DNA from: Marinobacter salexigens
Lineage (GTDB): Bacteria > Pseudomonadota > Gammaproteobacteria > Pseudomonadales > Oleiphilaceae
Length of the DNA stretch: 64,000 nt
Reading direction: 5' to 3'
Assembly (NCBI RefSeq): GCF_002806945.1
Contig: NZ_NIHC01000001.1
Coordinates: 496,001 to 560,000, forward strand
The translations under genes were made by a program, and so were the position numbers. Below the pieces are notes generated by a model. The model searched no databases, was not told where the DNA came from, and saw only the letters and a list, made by a program, of their open reading frames with translations. Positions within the stretch are counted from its first letter, which is position 1; the number at the start of each line of letters is the position of its first letter. Of this stretch, positions 55,310-64,000 are shown in pieces.

Positions 55310-55909
55310 ATGTGGGACGAGCGTTTCAGTAGCGAACACTATGTATACGGGGAAGAGCCAAACTCTTTTCTGGTGGAGCAGTGGAATAGATATGAGCTGG
55401 ATAAACACAAAGGCAAGGTGTTGTGCCTCGCCGAGGGAGAGGGGCGCAATGCTGTTTATCTCGCAGAGCGGGGGCACAGTGTAACCACGGTGGACTTGTC
55501 TGAGGTCGGATTACAAAAGGCCGACCGGCTGGCGCAAACCCGTGGTGTAGCTCTGAAGACGGTGCACGCAGATTTGGCGACCTATGCCCCGGATACAGAC
55601 ATCTACTCTGCGGTTGTCATGATCTTTGCCCATACCCCTACCGATATCCGTAAACGCTCGCTGCAAATGGCAAAGGACGCGCTGAAACCGGGCGGCTATC
55701 TGGTTCTGGAGGGCTACACAGAAGATCAAATAGGTCGAGGCACCGGCGGGCCGGGCAATAAAGCCATGATGTTCAGCAAGCAGGAGCTGGAGGAGTTTTT
55801 TGAGCCCGACGAGATTCTTCTTTCCCGTGAGCTCGTCCGTGATATTCGTGAGGGCCCGCTTCACGATGGTGAAGGTGCAGTGGTTCAGTTTGTGGCTCGC
55901 AAGGCATAA
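55310..55909 (+). CDS. class I SAM-dependent methyltransferase
   Basis: 199 residues, TehB/Methyltransf-like. Motif I is VLCLAEGEGRNAVYLAERGHSVTTVDLSEVGL in two stretches, motif II-III around LKTVHADLATY, and post-I VVMIFAHTPTDIRK. The GEGRNA variant of the SAM-binding loop is common in tellurite-resistance-type methyltransferases, but a substrate cannot be assigned. A GGAG box precedes the start. Confidence 0.88.
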   Translation: MWDERFSSEHYVYGEEPNSFLVEQWNRYELDKHKGKVLCLAEGEGRNAVYLAERGHSVTTVDLSEVGLQKADRLAQTRGVALKTVHADLATYAPDTDIYSAVVMIFAHTPTDIRKRSLQMAKDALKPGGYLVLEGYTEDQIGRGTGGPGNKAMMFSKQELEEFFEPDEILLSRELVRDIREGPLHDGEGAVVQFVARKA

Positions 55910-55929
55910 ATCGGGCCGCATGCCCTCGT

Positions 55930-56745
55930 CTAGCGTTGCAGTTTTTCTGTCAGTTCGTCCAACTTGCGTTGAACCGAGTGGAGCTGCTGAACAATCTCAT
56001 CCCGCTCGTCGTGAGCTTGTTGAGCCTGTTTAGCGTTCTGCTCCTCGCTCATTACCTCCAGAATCGCACCGATCATCATGTTCAAAAATACGAACGCCGT
56101 CAGGAAAATAAAGGTCAGGTAGTAGACCCAGCTCAGCGGGTACTGCTCCATGGTGGCATACATCACATCGGTCCAATCCTCGAACGTGGCCACACGGAAC
56201 AGGGTGAGCATTGAGATGGCGACATCGCCCCAGAGATCCTCATCTACTTTGGCAAAGAACATAGAGCCCATGGCGGCATAGATGTAAAAAATAATGAACA
56301 TCAACAGCGCGATGTAACCCATGCGTGGAATGGCTTTGAGCAGGGAGTTGATCAGGAATCGCAGCTCCGGCACCACAGAGACCAAGCGCAACACACGGAA
56401 CACCCGCAGCAATCTTCCAAGCAGAACCGCCTCCGAGTTATCCAGAGGAATCAAACTGCCAATCACTACCAGCGTATCGAACAGGTTCCACCCGTCCATG
56501 AAAAATCGGCGCTTGACCGGGCTGGCGGCAAAGCGGAAAAGAATTTCGACCAGGAAAAACAAAGTGATGGCAGCATCCATAACGCCCAGTGACTGTTCCA
56601 CCAACGGCGGCAGGTCGTAGGTTTTCGCGCCTATGGTCAGGGCAGACAGGATGATGATGGCGATCACTACGCCCTGAAAGAGCGTGCTGGATTCAATACG
56701 GCGCAACTGGTTGAAGCTGGCCGTGGGTGAAAGTTCCAGGGACAT
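55930..56745 (-). CDS. voltage-gated cation channel with Cav-like selectivity filter
   Basis: 271-residue single-domain channel of the six-helix bacterial Nav family. S4 carries regularly spaced arginines R111, R114, R117 and R120 (GRLLRVFRVLRLV). The pore has the filter T187-F-E-D-W-T-D193 between LFRVA and VMYATM, in place of TLESWS of sodium channels. S6 ends in FLNMMIGAILEVMSEEQ and is followed by a coiled coil (about 235-271) as in tetrameric bacterial channels. Start at 56745 (ATG) is preferred over GTG 56793. Ion preference is inferred from the filter only. Confidence 0.9.
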   Translation of the reverse strand: MSLELSPTASFNQLRRIESSTLFQGVVIAIIILSALTIGAKTYDLPPLVEQSLGVMDAAITLFFLVEILFRFAASPVKRRFFMDGWNLFDTLVVIGSLIPLDNSEAVLLGRLLRVFRVLRLVSVVPELRFLINSLLKAIPRMGYIALLMFIIFYIYAAMGSMFFAKVDEDLWGDVAISMLTLFRVATFEDWTDVMYATMEQYPLSWVYYLTFIFLTAFVFLNMMIGAILEVMSEEQNAKQAQQAHDERDEIVQQLHSVQRKLDELTEKLQR

Positions 56746-56849
56746 GGGGTTTACTGCTCCAGGTGAAATCGGGTGTGCGAATTCTAATGGCACGGCCCGC
56801 GCTGGAACAGTGTTGTTACAGAGATTTCAAGAATCGCTCACCAAGCCGC

Positions 56850-58202
56850 TTATGGTCGTAGTGAGCGGGTGTCTCTTCCTTGGCCCTGGTTGCGATTCAG
56901 TGGGTAGAACAGTTGTGGTGATGCCAGCTCGGGCAGGTCTGTCTGTTCCTGGTTTGCGGCCCATTCAACCCGTTCGGCTGAGCGTATGGCGTAGTGCATC
57001 CAGGCGAGGGCTGCGGCCACAATAACGAACATAAGCATGAAACAGCTCTGCCAGATGCCGGTAACATCGTTCAGCACGCCAAAGGTCAGAGGCAGGATAA
57101 AGCCACCCAGCCCGCCAATCATGCCCACTACCCCGCCCACAGCACCCACGTGCATGGGGTAGTAAACCGGAATGTGCTTGTAAACAGCTGCTTTGCCCAG
57201 TGACATGAAAAAGCCCAAGGTGAAAATCAGAATAATAAAGACCGGCAGGGTCATTTCCAGAGTAAAGCGCACATCGCCATCAATGCCGTGTACCACATAA
57301 TCCGTAGGTGGGTAACTCAACAGAAAGGTGCAGACCACCGATGCAATAAACGTCCAGTACATAACGCGCCTTGCGCCGAACCGGTCAGACATCCAGCCAC
57401 CAAGAATACGGAACAGGGAAGCCGGAATGGTATACAGCGCCGCAATCATGCCCGCCGTTGTTATGTCGAGGCCATAAACGCCGATAAGGTAGTGGGGGAG
57501 CCAGAGCGCCAGGGCCACAAAGGCCCCGAACACAAAGAAATAATAGAGCGCAAAACGCCAGACCCGCAGATCTTTCAGTGGCTCCATTTGCTCCATGAAT
57601 GAGCGTTGCTGTTCGTCTTTTTTGCGCCCAGCAGAAACAGGATCTTCTTTGGCCAGCAAAATAAAGGCCACGCCCATAACCGCCAGTACAGAGGCATAGA
57701 CCTGAGCGGTGGTCTCCCAGCCAAAAGCGACCAGAAGAAAAGGTGCGCCAAAGTTGGTTACCGCAGAACCAACGTTACCCGCGCCGAAAATACCCAGAGC
57801 CGTACCTTGGCGGGCGGGCTCAAACCAGGCTGCAGCATAGGCAACGCCCACAATGAACGAGCCACCGGCCAAGCCAACCCCCAAGGCGCCAACCAGCAAC
57901 ATTGGGTAGGTAGTGGCGAAAGTGAGCAGATAAACACAGGCAGCGGTTGTCAGCATGAGTATGCCAAACACCCAGCGCCCACCGTAACGGTCTGTCCAGA
58001 TGCCAAGAAACAGGCGGCTGATTGAGCCGGTCAGAATAGGTGTGGCCATCAACAGGCCAAGTTGGGTGTCGGACAGCCCCAAGTCTTCCGCGATGCGGAT
58101 GCCGATAATGGAAAAAATTGTCCATACCGCGAAGCAGAGCGTGAAGGCCAGCGTGGAAAGGCCGAGTGCACGATGCTGCTGTGTTCTGGTTGGTGAGATC
58201 AT
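56850..58202 (-). CDS. narK: NarK-type nitrate/nitrite MFS transporter
   Basis: 450-residue inner-membrane transporter with 12 predicted helices. The nitrate signature is seen as FGAGNVGSAVTNFGAPF, and again as GAVGGVVGMIGGLGGFILP in the second half; the first helix pair with STLAFTLCFAVWTIFSIIGIRIAEDLGL is typical of NarK1-type proton-coupled importers. I choose ATG 58202 because GGGAGGG lies upstream; ATG 58226 is possible. Divergent from the UspA gene across an FNR box. No nitrate reductase genes are in the window. Confidence 0.92.
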   Translation of the reverse strand: MISPTRTQQHRALGLSTLAFTLCFAVWTIFSIIGIRIAEDLGLSDTQLGLLMATPILTGSISRLFLGIWTDRYGGRWVFGILMLTTAACVYLLTFATTYPMLLVGALGVGLAGGSFIVGVAYAAAWFEPARQGTALGIFGAGNVGSAVTNFGAPFLLVAFGWETTAQVYASVLAVMGVAFILLAKEDPVSAGRKKDEQQRSFMEQMEPLKDLRVWRFALYYFFVFGAFVALALWLPHYLIGVYGLDITTAGMIAALYTIPASLFRILGGWMSDRFGARRVMYWTFIASVVCTFLLSYPPTDYVVHGIDGDVRFTLEMTLPVFIILIFTLGFFMSLGKAAVYKHIPVYYPMHVGAVGGVVGMIGGLGGFILPLTFGVLNDVTGIWQSCFMLMFVIVAAALAWMHYAIRSAERVEWAANQEQTDLPELASPQLFYPLNRNQGQGRDTRSLRP

Positions 58203-58392
58203 TGCTGCCGCCCTCCCTGTCTGCATTTTTCAGCCTTTGTTAGTGGCTTTTATAACCATATCAAAACCCGGTTTTTCCGTGTGAAAGCATTAGGGGTACC
58301 TCCAGCAGGGTGGGGTGGTGGTAGCTCCAGGCTGGCTTTTTCTGTGAGGAGGTAGGGCTCTGATTGCTCTGGTGGGGTATGCGGTACACGTT

Positions 58393-58406
58393 TTGATATA
58401 AATCAA
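58393..58406. promoter_or_regulatory. FNR/Anr box in the narK-uspA divergent region
   Basis: TTGATATAAATCAA is a perfect match to the FNR/Anr consensus TTGAT-N4-ATCAA. It sits 90 bases before the UspA ATG, where a class II position would put the UspA transcript start near 58441. It could also serve the narK promoter on the other side, 191 bases from that start codon. Indicates induction under low oxygen. Confidence 0.85.
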
Positions 58407-58495
58407 TTATACGCCGCTATGGATTGTGGGCTAATGCTGAGCAATATCAATTGGCGCGATGCCCGCGCGTGGCATCACTGCCTTCGGAGACTACT

Positions 58496-58957
58496 ATGAA
58501 AATCATGATTGCCTACGACGGCTCCAGGAACGCGAAGCTGGCGCTGGTTCAGACGATTACGATGTTTCGCGATCTGAAACCGCAGATTACTTTGGTTGCT
58601 GTGGCGGAAAATCCCAGAGATATCACTGCCAGCAACGAAGACATGTTTCAGGAAGAATTGACGGATCTCAAGCGACACCTTCTTGAAGCGCAGGAGGTTT
58701 GCGAGAAAGAAGAGATTGCCTCAGAGACCCTGCTACTGGAGGGTGACGCCCGCAAGATGCTGCTCTATGCCGCGGATAACAAGGTTAAGCCCGGCATGTT
58801 GGTTATTGCTCGCCACAGTGAAGAAGTGGACGGGGGCCTGATTGCGCGCTCACTGAACTATTTTGTGGACGAACTGGATTACATGACATTCGGCAAGGTC
58901 AGCTCATTTCTGGCGCGCCGGGTGCAATGCCCGCTACTTATCCTGCCCAGTCACTAA
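58496..58957 (+). CDS. universal stress protein UspA family, non-ATP type
   Basis: 153-residue UspA-family protein (MKIMIAYDGSRNAKLALVQ start). It lacks the G-x2-G-x9-G-S nucleotide motif, and its C-terminal half ends FLARRVQCPLLILPSH, so nucleotide binding is doubtful. Between the two NarK genes and behind the FNR box; family members of this sort are often induced without oxygen. Start at 58496 with GGAG; the longer frame to 58424 starts in the promoter region. Confidence 0.87.
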   Translation: MKIMIAYDGSRNAKLALVQTITMFRDLKPQITLVAVAENPRDITASNEDMFQEELTDLKRHLLEAQEVCEKEEIASETLLLEGDARKMLLYAADNKVKPGMLVIARHSEEVDGGLIARSLNYFVDELDYMTFGKVSSFLARRVQCPLLILPSH

Positions 58958-58996
58958 CAGCACCAGGCACTGAACTTTATGCCCCCGGAGGGTGAA

Positions 58997-60502
58997 ATGA
59001 GAGTTGCAGACGTATTTCGCTTCAAAAACCCAGAGATCAAGGCACTGCACCTGACCTGGATTGCGTTTTTTATCACATTCTATGTGTGGTTCAACATGGC
59101 GCCGCTGGCGTCCAGTATGCTTAAGAGTGTCGATTGGCTGACCCCGGACGACCTGCGCTTGTTCGCCATCTGTAACGTGGCGCTGACAATTCCTGCCCGC
59201 ATAATTGTAGGCATGGCGCTTGACCGCTTTGGCCCGCGCCGGGTGTTCTCCATACTGATGATTCTGATGTCGATTCCGGCACTCACCTTCGCCTTTGGCG
59301 ACACCATGACTCAACTGCTTGTCAGCCGTTTGGTGCTCAGCTCCATCGGTGCAAGTTTTGTGGTGGGTATCCACATGACAGCTATGTGGTTCAAGCCGCG
59401 TGATATCGGCTTTGCCGAGGGCTTCTACGCGGGCTGGGGTAACTTTGGTTCCGCTGCTGCAGCACTGACACTGCCTACCATCGCCTTGCAAATGTATGGC
59501 GGCGATGACGGCTGGCGCTGGGCTATTGCCCAAAGTGCCATCGTAATGGCGCTTTACGGTGTTTACTATTGGTTTGCCGTTACCGACGGCCCTGCAGGCA
59601 CCGTGCACCGTAAGCCGCGCAAAGCCAGCGCACTGGAGGTCAGCACCTGGGGCGATATGGTCAAGCTCATTCTGTGGACCATACCCCTGATTGGTGTTCT
59701 CGCGATTCTGGTGTGGCGCATCCAGAACATGGGCTATCTGAGCGTGACCGGTGCAGTTATTGCTTACGCAGTCATTGTTGCCATTGTGCTCTACCAGATT
59801 GTGCAGATTCTGCGAGTGAACCTGCCTATCCTCAAAAAAGGCGTGCCGGAAGACGACAAGTACCCGTTCAACAGTGTTGCAGCCTTGAACAGTACCTACT
59901 TCGCCAACTTTGGTGCTGAGCTTGCGGTTGTCTCTATGCTGCCGATGTTTTTCGAGGAAACCTGGAGCCTGAGTGCCGCTGCTGCGGGCATGGTTGCTGC
60001 ATCCTTCGCTTTTGTGAACCTGGTGGCCCGGCCTATGGGCGGTATGGTTTCCGACCGTATGGGTAACCGTCGGTTTGTTATGCTCAGCTACATGTTCGGT
60101 ATCTCGGTTGGCTTTGCGCTGATGGGGCTGCTTAACTCCAGCTGGCCATTGATTGTTGCCGTGGGTATTACTGTGTTCACTTCCTTCTTTGTGCAGGGTG
60201 CAGAGGGGGCAACCTTCGGCATTATCCCGTCAATCAAGCGCCGCCTGACCGGCCAGATATCCGGGATGGCGGGTGCTTACGGTAACGTGGGTGCCGTGGT
60301 CTACCTGACTATCTTCACTTTCGTAACACCCAACCAGTTCTTCTTTATCATTGCCGGTGGTGCGTTCATAAGTTGGGTGCTTTGTCTGATGTGGCTGAAA
60401 GAGCCTGAGTCGGGCTTTGCAGAAGAGTACGAGGTGTCTTCTGTAGATCTTCAGATCGAAGAGGAAGAGCGCCAGCGCCAGGCGGCGCTCGGCAAGGCGT
60501 GA
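58997..60502 (+). CDS. second NarK-type nitrate/nitrite MFS transporter
   Basis: 501-residue MFS protein. Signatures are AGWGNFGSAAAALTLP in the first half and GMAGAYGNVGAVVYLT in the second; the start (FKNPEIKALHLTWIAFFITFYVWFNMAPL) is like NarK2-type nitrate/nitrite antiporters, with an enlarged central loop. Start at 58997 with GGAGG; the frame opens at 58979. It follows the UspA gene in the same direction, likely under the same FNR box, and ends in a strong terminator. Confidence 0.9.
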   Translation: MRVADVFRFKNPEIKALHLTWIAFFITFYVWFNMAPLASSMLKSVDWLTPDDLRLFAICNVALTIPARIIVGMALDRFGPRRVFSILMILMSIPALTFAFGDTMTQLLVSRLVLSSIGASFVVGIHMTAMWFKPRDIGFAEGFYAGWGNFGSAAAALTLPTIALQMYGGDDGWRWAIAQSAIVMALYGVYYWFAVTDGPAGTVHRKPRKASALEVSTWGDMVKLILWTIPLIGVLAILVWRIQNMGYLSVTGAVIAYAVIVAIVLYQIVQILRVNLPILKKGVPEDDKYPFNSVAALNSTYFANFGAELAVVSMLPMFFEETWSLSAAAAGMVAASFAFVNLVARPMGGMVSDRMGNRRFVMLSYMFGISVGFALMGLLNSSWPLIVAVGITVFTSFFVQGAEGATFGIIPSIKRRLTGQISGMAGAYGNVGAVVYLTIFTFVTPNQFFFIIAGGAFISWVLCLMWLKEPESGFAEEYEVSSVDLQIEEEERQRQAALGKA

Positions 60503-60534
60503 TGCCCTGATGTCGAAATAGTAAGAGTAATACC

Positions 60535-60574
60535 AAAGCCCCGCCGGGAGTGATCCCGACGGGGCTTTGTTTTT
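60535..60574 (+). terminator. terminator after the second NarK gene
   Basis: AAAGCCCC (60535-60542) and GGGGCTTT (60561-60568) with an inner GTCGGG-type stem, followed by GTTTTT. A standard intrinsic terminator that separates the transporter from the urease genes. Confidence 0.9.
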
Positions 60575-60719
60575 ATGGGTAGTTTTTGCATATTCTCCGA
60601 TCGTGTGGACGTTCAAAATCCTTCTGCTATCTTGATTTTATAGTCTGTTTTAGTGGGAACACTGTATGAGAACCAAGTGACGTCGTCGCGCTGGGCTCAT
60701 AAAGAAAGGGTTGGAACGC

Positions 60720-61628
60720 ATGACGACATTATCTTTTACGCCCGAAAAACATCGGGCGGTTGCGGATTCCGGGCATCGTTTCGATGCTGACCGCCACTGG
60801 GTTGCGTCTTTAAATCTGGGGTTTGGCACCCGATCGGTCAGAGGCTCCAGCATTACCACCATGGTCAAAGCGCAGCACTTTGGCCCCCTGCGCGTGCAGC
60901 GGCCGTTTTATCCAGAGGGCCGCGACGGCTGCTGCCATGTGTACCTCCTGCACCCACCGGGTGGCATTGTCAGTGGTGACGCGCTCACTATTGATGTGAG
61001 TGTTGAGGCAGGTGCCCATACCCTGCTAACCACACCCGCTGCAAATAAACTCTACCGCGCGGACAGCCATGGTGTTGCCTGGAGCCAGCACACCCATCTC
61101 AAGGTTGTGGATGGTGGCGTGCTGGAATGGCTGCCTCAGGAAACCCTCGCGTTTGACGGTTCCAGAGGCCAGCAAACCTTCGCGATCGAGCTAGAGGGAA
61201 ATGCCAAATGCCTGGGTTGGGAAATTCTCGGGCTTGGCCGGCCTGCCAGTGACCTTCCTTTTGCTAATGGCCACTTGGAACAGCGGTTTCAGGTGATGCG
61301 CGATGGCCGCCCCCTGTGGCTGGAACGACAGGCAATGGACCCAAACCATCGCCGCTTCACCGGCAAGTGGGGGCAGGGCGGTGCCACCGTGCACGCGACC
61401 CTTTGGGCGATAGGTCTGATCGACCCCGACGAAGCAATCGAGGCCCTGCGAGCGCATCTACCCGCGAACAGCCGCTGGGCGGCAACTTGTCGCCGTGGTG
61501 TGCTGCTGGTTCGCTATCTGGGCCAGGAGCGAAATGAAGTCTGGGCCTTGTTTCAGCAGGCGCGGGAAGTTCTGCGCCCCCGACTGACCGGCCATGAGGC
61601 CACGGTACCAAGGATTTGGTTGACCTGA
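60720..61628 (+). CDS. ureD: urease accessory protein UreD
   Basis: 302-residue chaperone that, with UreF and UreG, inserts nickel into urease. Family motifs [49 protein letters not shown] and [15 protein letters not shown] are clear. The ATG at 60720 is chosen over a TTG at 60711. First in the urease cluster; ureA follows 100 bases later. ureE, ureF and ureG should lie beyond the window. Confidence 0.96.
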   Translation: MTTLSFTPEKHRAVADSGHRFDADRHWVASLNLGFGTRSVRGSSITTMVKAQHFGPLRVQRPFYPEGRDGCCHVYLLHPPGGIVSGDALTIDVSVEAGAHTLLTTPAANKLYRADSHGVAWSQHTHLKVVDGGVLEWLPQETLAFDGSRGQQTFAIELEGNAKCLGWEILGLGRPASDLPFANGHLEQRFQVMRDGRPLWLERQAMDPNHRRFTGKWGQGGATVHATLWAIGLIDPDEAIEALRAHLPANSRWAATCRRGVLLVRYLGQERNEVWALFQQAREVLRPRLTGHEATVPRIWLT

Positions 61629-61728
61629 ATTTACACGCCAGCGCGTGAGCTTTGGTGATTATCAGTGCCTGTGCTTTTCAAAGGCTAGAAGGCATCAATG
61701 CACAACATCGACGACTACGGAGTTAGCG

Positions 61729-62031
61729 ATGGAATTAGCACCAAGAGATAAAGACAAGCTGCTGCTTTTTACTGCAGGGTTGCTTGCTGAACGCCGTAAG
61801 GAAAAAGGGCTCAAGCTGAATTACCCGGAATCGGTAGCCTTGATCAGTTGCGCCATTATGGAAGGCGCCCGTGAGGGCCGCACGGTTGCAGACATGATGA
61901 GTGCCGGCCGCGAGATACTGACCCGGGACGACGTGATGGAAGGCGTTGCCGAGATGGTTCAGTCCGTTCAGGTTGAAGCAACCTTTCCCGACGGCACCAA
62001 GCTGGTCACTGTTCACAACCCCATTGTCTGA
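61729..62031 (+). CDS. ureA: urease gamma subunit UreA
   Basis: 100-residue subunit of the nickel urease trimer. Conserved sequence [34 protein letters not shown] and [21 protein letters not shown] match other UreA almost throughout. The ATG at 61729 has an ACGGAG box. Separate gamma, beta and alpha genes, the normal bacterial layout. Confidence 0.97.
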   Translation: MELAPRDKDKLLLFTAGLLAERRKEKGLKLNYPESVALISCAIMEGAREGRTVADMMSAGREILTRDDVMEGVAEMVQSVQVEATFPDGTKLVTVHNPIV

Positions 62032-62042
62032 GGAGGCTCGCC

Positions 62043-62378
62043 ATGATTCCTGGTGAATATCAGTTGAAGAGCGAAGACATTGAACTGTGTGTGGGGCGGG
62101 AGAGTATCACCATGAATGTCGCCAATACCGGCGACCGCCCGATACAGGTAGGTTCCCATTATCACTTTGCCGAAACCAACCCCGCTTTGCGCCTTGATCG
62201 TAAAAAAGCTTATGGCTATCGCCTGGCAATAGCTGCGGGTACAGCAATTCGCTTTGAGCCGGGTCAGGCCCGTGAAGTGACCTTGATACCCTATGTAGGT
62301 TTGCGCCACATCTATGGTTTTCGTGGTGAAGTTATGGGGCCGTTGGATAAGAACCCGAAAGAGGGAGCAAAATCATGA
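62043..62378 (+). CDS. ureB: urease beta subunit UreB
   Basis: 111-residue subunit with [39 protein letters not shown] and [19 protein letters not shown] segments typical of UreB. It starts 12 bases after ureA; its stop overlaps the ureC start (ATGA), so the structural subunits are coupled. Confidence 0.97.
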   Translation: MIPGEYQLKSEDIELCVGRESITMNVANTGDRPIQVGSHYHFAETNPALRLDRKKAYGYRLAIAAGTAIRFEPGQAREVTLIPYVGLRHIYGFRGEVMGPLDKNPKEGAKS

Positions 62379-64000
62379 AGATATCCCGGCAAGCCTACTC
62401 GGATATGTACGGCCCTACGACCGGTGACCGCATTCGCCTTGGTGATACCGAGCTGTGGATCGAAATCGAACAGGACCACACCCATTACGGTGAAGAGGTG
62501 ATGTTTGGCGGGGGCAAGGTTATCCGTGATGGCATGGGCCAAAGCCAGCGCTGCGATGACGCCGTTATGGACACTGTGATTACCAACGCCATCATCATCG
62601 ATTGGTGGGGGATCGTTAAAGCAGATGTGGGTCTGAAAGACGGCCGCATTGCCGCCATTGGCAAAGCCGGTAACCCGGACACCCAGCCTGATATTGATAT
62701 TGTTATCGGCGCGGGTACCGAAATCATTGCGGGCGAAGGTCAGATAGTTACCGCGGGAGCGGTTGATACCCACGTCCACTATATATGCCCGCAGCAGGTC
62801 GATGAGGCGCTGATGAGCGGCCTGACCACCATGATTGGCGGTGGTACCGGCCCTGCAACAGGCTCTGTGGCGACCACCCATACCCCCGGGCCTTGGCACC
62901 TGGGTAAAATGATGCAGGCCGTGGATGATTTGCCCATTAATATCGGGTTTCTTGGTAAGGGCAGCGCCAGTACGCCGGAAGCGCTGGAGCAACAGGTGAA
63001 GGCTGGAGCCATGAGCCTGAAAATCCATGAAGACTGGGGCGCCGCACCGGCTTCCATCAGTAACGCACTGGATGTGGCCGACCGCTTTGATATCCAGATT
63101 GCCATTCATGCCGATAGCCTCAACGAATCCGGTTTTGTTGAGGACACACTGGCGGCGTTCAAAGACCGGTGTATCCACACCTACCACACCGAAGGGGCTG
63201 GCGGTGGGCACGCGCCAGACATTATCGTGGCCTGCAGCCTGCCTAACGTTTTGCCATCGTCCACCAACCCGACCCGGCCCTATACCGTCAACACGGTGGA
63301 TGAACACCTCGATATGTTGATGGAGTGTCACAATCTGGACCCCAATATCCCGGAGGATGTGGCGTTTGCCGATTCCCGTATCCGCCGTGAAACCATTGCG
63401 GCCGAAGATATCCTTCATGACATCGGCGTGATCTCAATGATCTCTTCAGATTCCCAGGCCATGGGGCGTATTGGCGAAGTCGTGTGCCGCACCTGGCAAA
63501 CCGCCCACAAAATGCGCGTACAGCGCGGCCTGTTGCCGGAAGATCAGGAGCGTGGAACTGACAACTTCCGGGTGAAGCGTTACATCGCCAAATACACCAT
63601 CAACCCGGCAATCACCCACGGCGTTGGCCATGAGGTTGGCTCAGTAGAGGTTGGTAAGCTGGCGGATCTGGTGTTGTGGAAGCCCGGTTTCTTTGGCGTT
63701 AAACCGTCCATCATTCTCAAAGGCGGGATGATCGCAGGGGCGGCCATGGGCGACCCCAATGCGGCTATCTCCACACCGCAACCGGTGCATTACCGGCGCA
63801 TGTTTGGTGCCTTGGGCAGGGCAGCCGCGGCAACCCGGATGACCTTTGTCAGCCAGGCATCAATGAACACCGGGCTGGAGGAAAAACTGGGCCTGAAGAG
63901 CCCGCTTGTCGCCGTTAAAAATGTTCGGCAGATGCGTAAGAGCGATATGAAACTCAACAGCGCCTGCCCGGATCTGACCGTGGACCCGCAAACCTACGAG
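62375..64000 (+). CDS. ureC: urease alpha subunit UreC (3' partial)
   Basis: Catalytic subunit hydrolysing urea to ammonia and carbamate. 542 residues lie in the window; the usual length is about 567-570, so only the C-terminal end is cut. The bridging carbamylated Lys is in SLKIHEDWG, nickel ligands in [22 protein letters not shown] and [12 protein letters not shown], and the flap cysteine-histidine in MECHNLD. The start overlaps the ureB stop. Reads through the right edge without a stop. Confidence 0.97.
   Translation, partial: MKISRQAYSDMYGPTTGDRIRLGDTELWIEIEQDHTHYGEEVMFGGGKVIRDGMGQSQRCDDAVMDTVITNAIIIDWWGIVKADVGLKDGRIAAIGKAGNPDTQPDIDIVIGAGTEIIAGEGQIVTAGAVDTHVHYICPQQVDEALMSGLTTMIGGGTGPATGSVATTHTPGPWHLGKMMQAVDDLPINIGFLGKGSASTPEALEQQVKAGAMSLKIHEDWGAAPASISNALDVADRFDIQIAIHADSLNESGFVEDTLAAFKDRCIHTYHTEGAGGGHAPDIIVACSLPNVLPSSTNPTRPYTVNTVDEHLDMLMECHNLDPNIPEDVAFADSRIRRETIAAEDILHDIGVISMISSDSQAMGRIGEVVCRTWQTAHKMRVQRGLLPEDQERGTDNFRVKRYIAKYTINPAITHGVGHEVGSVEVGKLADLVLWKPGFFGVKPSIILKGGMIAGAAMGDPNAAISTPQPVHYRRMFGALGRAAAATRMTFVSQASMNTGLEEKLGLKSPLVAVKNVRQMRKSDMKLNSACPDLTVDPQTYE

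Noticed and set aside
62312..63418. 368-codon leftward frame in ureC
   Set aside because: Antisense shadow of a strongly conserved urease gene with GC-rich third positions.

Overview
The window is a 64 kb chromosomal segment of a marine gammaproteobacterium. Gene content and order suggest Marinobacter or a close relative: TRAP plus glcDEF, gpmI-envC-ctpA-yibQ, tandem NarK transporters, a SUF operon with sufT, fabAB and a urease cluster. That assignment rests on recognition of gene families, not on a search.

Region by region. 1-7.5 kb: the end of a DctP-type TRAP transporter (dctP cut by the window edge, dctQ, dctM), then a GlcG-like protein and glycolate oxidase glcD-glcE-glcF, which together look like an uptake and oxidation unit for 2-hydroxyacids. 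7.5-13.6 kb: a DUF4124 protein, a Bcr/CflA drug exporter, a SulP anion permease, a globin, a tiny ArfA-like rescue factor whose stop codon lies in a hairpin, a sterol-desaturase-family protein and a UspA protein. 13.8-22.4 kb: an 8.6 kb integrative element inserted in the anticodon loop of tRNA-Phe. It has a 41 bp exact att duplication, a tyrosine integrase, an AlpA-like regulator, a Toprim primase-like protein, a DUF927 ATPase, small unknown genes, and an AT-rich GYF_2 membrane protein as likely cargo. No capsid, packaging or conjugation gene is visible.

22.4-41 kb: housekeeping genes. These are tRNA-Phe, yggX, mutY, an AsmA protein, an SRPBCC protein, hisBHAF, yibQ-ctpA-envC-gpmI, a rhodanese, secB, trmL, a thiolase, a pteridine reductase-like SDR, cca and a TraF_2-type outer-membrane protein. 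41-43.3 kb: flgP-like and flgT-like flagellar ring genes. 43.3-49.6 kb: a complete SUF iron-sulfur operon (sufB-C-D-S-A-T-E) read leftward, with a close match to the type 1 IscR operator ahead of sufB. 49.7-56.8 kb: trhP, a stand-alone AraC-type DNA-binding domain, fabB-fabA, nnrS, a SirB2 protein, a methyltransferase and a voltage-gated cation channel with a calcium-channel-like selectivity filter.

56.8-64 kb: two NarK-type nitrate/nitrite transporters around a UspA gene, with a perfect FNR/Anr box in the divergent promoter region, then ureD-ureA-ureB-ureC (ureC is cut by the window end). NnrS, globin, FNR box and NarK transporters point to life with nitrate or nitric oxide under low oxygen, while urease supplies ammonium.

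The items most worth a second look are the tRNA-Phe element (paired arm-type GTGTCCC sites, GTTAC arrays inside genes, unexplained left end), the ArfA-like gene, the Cav-like channel, and the 20 bp inverted repeat between glcE and glcF.
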